A stretch of 15,492 nt of DNA from Fidelibacterota bacterium. GTDB lineage: Bacteria > Fidelibacterota > Marinisomatia > Marinisomatales > S15-B10. The notes beneath the pieces were generated by a model. The model made no database searches. It saw only the letters and a program-made list of their open reading frames with translations, and had not been told where the DNA came from. Within the stretch, counting starts at the first letter, position 1; every line of letters starts with the position of its first letter. The position numbers and the translations under genes were made by a program. The stretch is from assembly GCA_002707905.1 (NCBI GenBank), contig PAOF01000023.1, forward strand, positions 8,328-23,819. The letters are read 5' to 3'. Positions 13,344 through 15,492 of the stretch are shown here, in pieces.

Positions 13344-14087
13344 TTGAAATCTTTTTACATAGCAATGTGGTCAGGGCCAAGGAATATTTCATCAGCATTA
13401 ATGCGATCTTTTGAAAATCGATCAGATTGTTTTGTTAGCGATGAACCATTTTACCCGTATTTTTTAACTAAAACTAAATTAAAGCATCCATTATATGATG
13501 AAATTATTCAATCAGGGTTAACTGATTATAAACAAATCATAAAATATATTACTGGAGTTATACCTTTATCAAAAAAAATTTGGTATCAAAAACATATGGC
13601 ACATCATATTTTAGACATAAAGAATATAGATTGGGTTAAACATATGAAGAATTGTATACTTATTCGACATCCAAGTGATGTAATAACATCATATTCTAAA
13701 CAAAATAAAATTGAGAATATTGAACAGTTGGGTTATATACAACAAATTCAAATATATAAAAGGTTAACAGATTATTTAGATATTCATCCGATCATTATAG
13801 ATGCTGAGGATTTACTTTCAAATCCTCTAAAGATGTTAACTTTATTATGTAGAAAATTACAAATTAAATTTGATCCTAAAATGTTGTCATGGTCAATTGG
13901 AATTCGCAAAACTGATGGAGTTTGGGCAAAACACTGGTACAAAAATGTTGAGTCTTCAAGTGGATTCAAACCATATAATAAAACTGACCGAAAAATACCA
14001 GCTAAGTATCACAGCATCAATGATATATGTTTAGAACATTATAATTTTTTACATCAAAAGAGAATTATAATTAATAACAATTGTTAG
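13344..14087 (+). CDS. PAPS sulfotransferase-like P-loop protein
   Basis: The 247-residue product resembles sulfotransferases that use 3'-phosphoadenylyl sulfate. The 5'-phosphosulfate loop is AMWSGPRNISSALMRSFENR (7-26), then DEPFYPYF (33-40), and the 3'-phosphate site is ILIRHPSDVITSY (105-117) with Arg108 and Ser116. The C-terminal part contains KTDGVWAKHWYKNVESSSGF (189-208), expected of this subgroup. The start is TTG at 13344, 5 bases after the aminotransferase stop. The internal ATG at residue 8 would cut into the first strand, so TTG is preferred. It lacks a signal peptide. I recall this subgroup fused to the matching aminotransferase in some invertebrate proteins. The acceptor is unknown; a product of the aminotransferase is the obvious guess. 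Confidence 0.85.
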   Translation: MKSFYIAMWSGPRNISSALMRSFENRSDCFVSDEPFYPYFLTKTKLKHPLYDEIIQSGLTDYKQIIKYITGVIPLSKKIWYQKHMAHHILDIKNIDWVKHMKNCILIRHPSDVITSYSKQNKIENIEQLGYIQQIQIYKRLTDYLDIHPIIIDAEDLLSNPLKMLTLLCRKLQIKFDPKMLSWSIGIRKTDGVWAKHWYKNVESSSGFKPYNKTDRKIPAKYHSINDICLEHYNFLHQKRIIINNNC

Positions 14088-14158
14088 TTTTTTTGCAAAT
14101 AAATCATATATTTTTTTAATATTTTAATTAAATATAATACTAATTATTTATATATTAA

Positions 14159-14187
14159 TTGATTATAATCAAAATTATTAATAATTT
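14159..14187. repeat. Two adjacent A+T palindromes upstream of the ATP-grasp gene
   Basis: TTGATTATAATCAA (14159-14172) is a perfect 14-base palindrome, and AAATTATTAATAATTT (14172-14187) a perfect 16-base one sharing its last base. They lie in the 145-base spacer 46 bases before the ATP-grasp ATG, a place suited to an operator, but the A+T bias makes chance occurrence plausible. Confidence 0.35.
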
Positions 14188-14232
14188 AAGGCTGTTTATA
14201 ATTTTTTATTAAATATTTAAAAGAGAAACCTG

Positions 14233-15492
14233 ATGTATATGGAATTTTCTTATTTAGATTTTTATTCTATAATAAGTTTGATTTTTTTTTCTACTTCCTT
14301 TGTTAAAAATTTTGATCAAAAAAAAGAAAACATTCTTTTTAATGATGATTATGAACATTATCCCAATACATGGGATGAAATGTTTAAAAATGATGGTAAA
14401 GTAAGGAGATCCTATAAGTTTTTAGAAAAATTTCTAAATAATTCTTCTTTTGATTCAATAAAAGAAAAACAAGACTTTTCTGATCAATTCTTTATGAATC
14501 AAGGAATCACTTTTACAGTTTATGATAATGATCAAGGTGTGGAGAGAATATTTCCATTTGATATTTTACCTAGGATAATAAGACCTAATGAGTGGGACAC
14601 TATCGAAAAGGGAATTGTTCAAAGAGTAAAAGCTCTTAACTTATTTTTAAAAGATATTTATAATGAACAATATATTCTCAAAGATCAAATCTTTCCATCT
14701 AGGTTGCTTTTAACCAATCCATATTTTTTAACTCAAATGAAAGGTTTAAAAACACCCTTGGATGTTTATACTCATGTTTCTGGTGTTGATTTAATAAGAA
14801 ATAATGATGGAAAATTTTATGTTTTAGAAGACAATTTAAGAACACCTTCAGGTGTGTGTTACATGCTTGAAAATAGAGAAGTTAGTAGAAAATTATTTCC
14901 TTCTATTTTCCCAAAACAAAATGTATTAAGCGTTTCAAGTTATCCTCAGGTGCTATATAATCAATTATCATCTTTAGTAAATAAAACAAAACCAACAATA
15001 GTTTTACTTACTCCAGGTTCATTTAATTCAGCATATTATGAACACACAACATTAGCAAGGTTAATGGGTGTTGAGTTAGTTGAAGGAAAAGATTTAGTAG
15101 TTGATGATAATTTTGTTTTTATGAAAACAGCTACAGGTCTTCAAAAAGTTGATGTGATTTATAAAAGAATTGATGATGAATTTTTAGATCCATTAGTTTT
15201 TAATAATCAGAGTTATTTAGGTATTGCTGGTATAATGAATGTTTATCGCTCTGGAAATGTTGTTTTAGCTAATGCTCCAGGAGCTGGTATTGCTGATGAT
15301 AAAGCTTCATATGTATATGTTCCAGAAATGATAAAATATTATCTTAATGAAAAACCAATTTTGGATAATATTACTACATATCAATTGGGTAAACCTGATG
15401 AACTTGACTATGTTTTAAAAAATATCAACAAAATGGTTATTAAAAAAACTGATGGAAGTGGAGGTTATGGTATGTTAATGGGAAGTAATTCC
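14233..15492 (+). CDS. Circularly permuted ATP-grasp protein, N-terminal part (3' end outside window)
   Basis: The frame is open for 420 codons to the window edge. Family signatures of the CP-ATP-grasp group (COG2308, DUF404/DUF407) are clear: TWDEMFKNDGKVRRSY (46-61), FPFDILPRII, VLEDNLRTPSGVCYMLENRE, VIYKRID, NVYRSGNVVLANAPGAG (336-352), ADDK (354-357), VPEMIKYYL and KKTDGSGGYGM (404-414), part of the nucleotide-binding region. The family is predicted to form amide bonds with ATP and is usually encoded with alpha-E and transglutaminase-like proteins, which would lie to the right. The ATG at 14233 adds about 45 residues before the usual family start, including a hydrophobic stretch (10-24) that could be a membrane anchor or an over-extended start. 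No Shine-Dalgarno is seen. Confidence 0.9.
   Translation, partial: MYMEFSYLDFYSIISLIFFSTSFVKNFDQKKENILFNDDYEHYPNTWDEMFKNDGKVRRSYKFLEKFLNNSSFDSIKEKQDFSDQFFMNQGITFTVYDNDQGVERIFPFDILPRIIRPNEWDTIEKGIVQRVKALNLFLKDIYNEQYILKDQIFPSRLLLTNPYFLTQMKGLKTPLDVYTHVSGVDLIRNNDGKFYVLEDNLRTPSGVCYMLENREVSRKLFPSIFPKQNVLSVSSYPQVLYNQLSSLVNKTKPTIVLLTPGSFNSAYYEHTTLARLMGVELVEGKDLVVDDNFVFMKTATGLQKVDVIYKRIDDEFLDPLVFNNQSYLGIAGIMNVYRSGNVVLANAPGAGIADDKASYVYVPEMIKYYLNEKPILDNITTYQLGKPDELDYVLKNINKMVIKKTDGSGGYGMLMGSNS

Noticed and set aside
1..15492. CRISPR arrays, insertion sequences, toxin-antitoxin or phage genes
   Set aside because: No regularly spaced repeats, transposase-like or phage-like proteins, or terminal inverted repeats were seen on either strand.

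Overview
The window is a strongly A+T-rich piece of bacterial chromosome. It is gene-dense, with very short spacers and almost no repeats. No plasmid, phage or transposon genes are visible. Most genes lack a recognisable Shine-Dalgarno sequence, three genes use GTG or TTG starts, and several short envelope proteins accompany housekeeping genes. Together with the protein flavour this suggests a streamlined marine bacterium of the Fibrobacteres-Chlorobi-Bacteroidetes superphylum, possibly Marinimicrobia (SAR406). That placement is an inference from style, not a demonstrated fact.

Layout. Positions 1-357 hold the 3' end of a DUF58 gene. It runs convergently into a minus-strand block of a TPR lipoprotein (367-1440) and a PfkB-family kinase (1505-2398). 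A divergent spacer (2399-2516) then begins a long plus-strand run to 10247 with gaps of at most 46 bases and two overlaps: metallophosphoesterase, cysteine desulfurase, mnmA, a small exported protein, a membrane-anchored LytR_C protein, rsfS, argS, a small exported protein, a TlpA-like lipoprotein, a peroxiredoxin-like exported protein, and a tRNA-Pro(UGG) that starts 6 bases after the last stop codon. After a 231-base spacer come more loosely spaced metabolic genes: lhgO (L-2-hydroxyglutarate oxidase), a SOUL heme-binding-family protein, a tight pair of class IV aminotransferase and PAPS-sulfotransferase-like protein, and the 5' part of a circularly permuted ATP-grasp gene that leaves the window.

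How the genes work together. The central run is weighted to translation. The desulfurase and MnmA, which overlap by 14 bases, should supply and perform 2-thiolation of tRNA wobble uridine. RsfS controls ribosomal subunit joining, ArgS charges tRNA-Arg, and tRNA-Pro is probably cut from the same transcript. Two thioredoxin-fold proteins with CxxC motifs form an extracytoplasmic thiol-redox pair. The most intriguing part is the right end. The aminotransferase/sulfotransferase-like pair belongs to families that I recall as a single fused protein in some invertebrates, and its aminotransferase lacks the usual fold-type IV glutamate. It is followed by a CP-ATP-grasp enzyme of the predicted peptide-ligase type. 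No function is established for this group, and this is the best candidate here for undescribed biochemistry.
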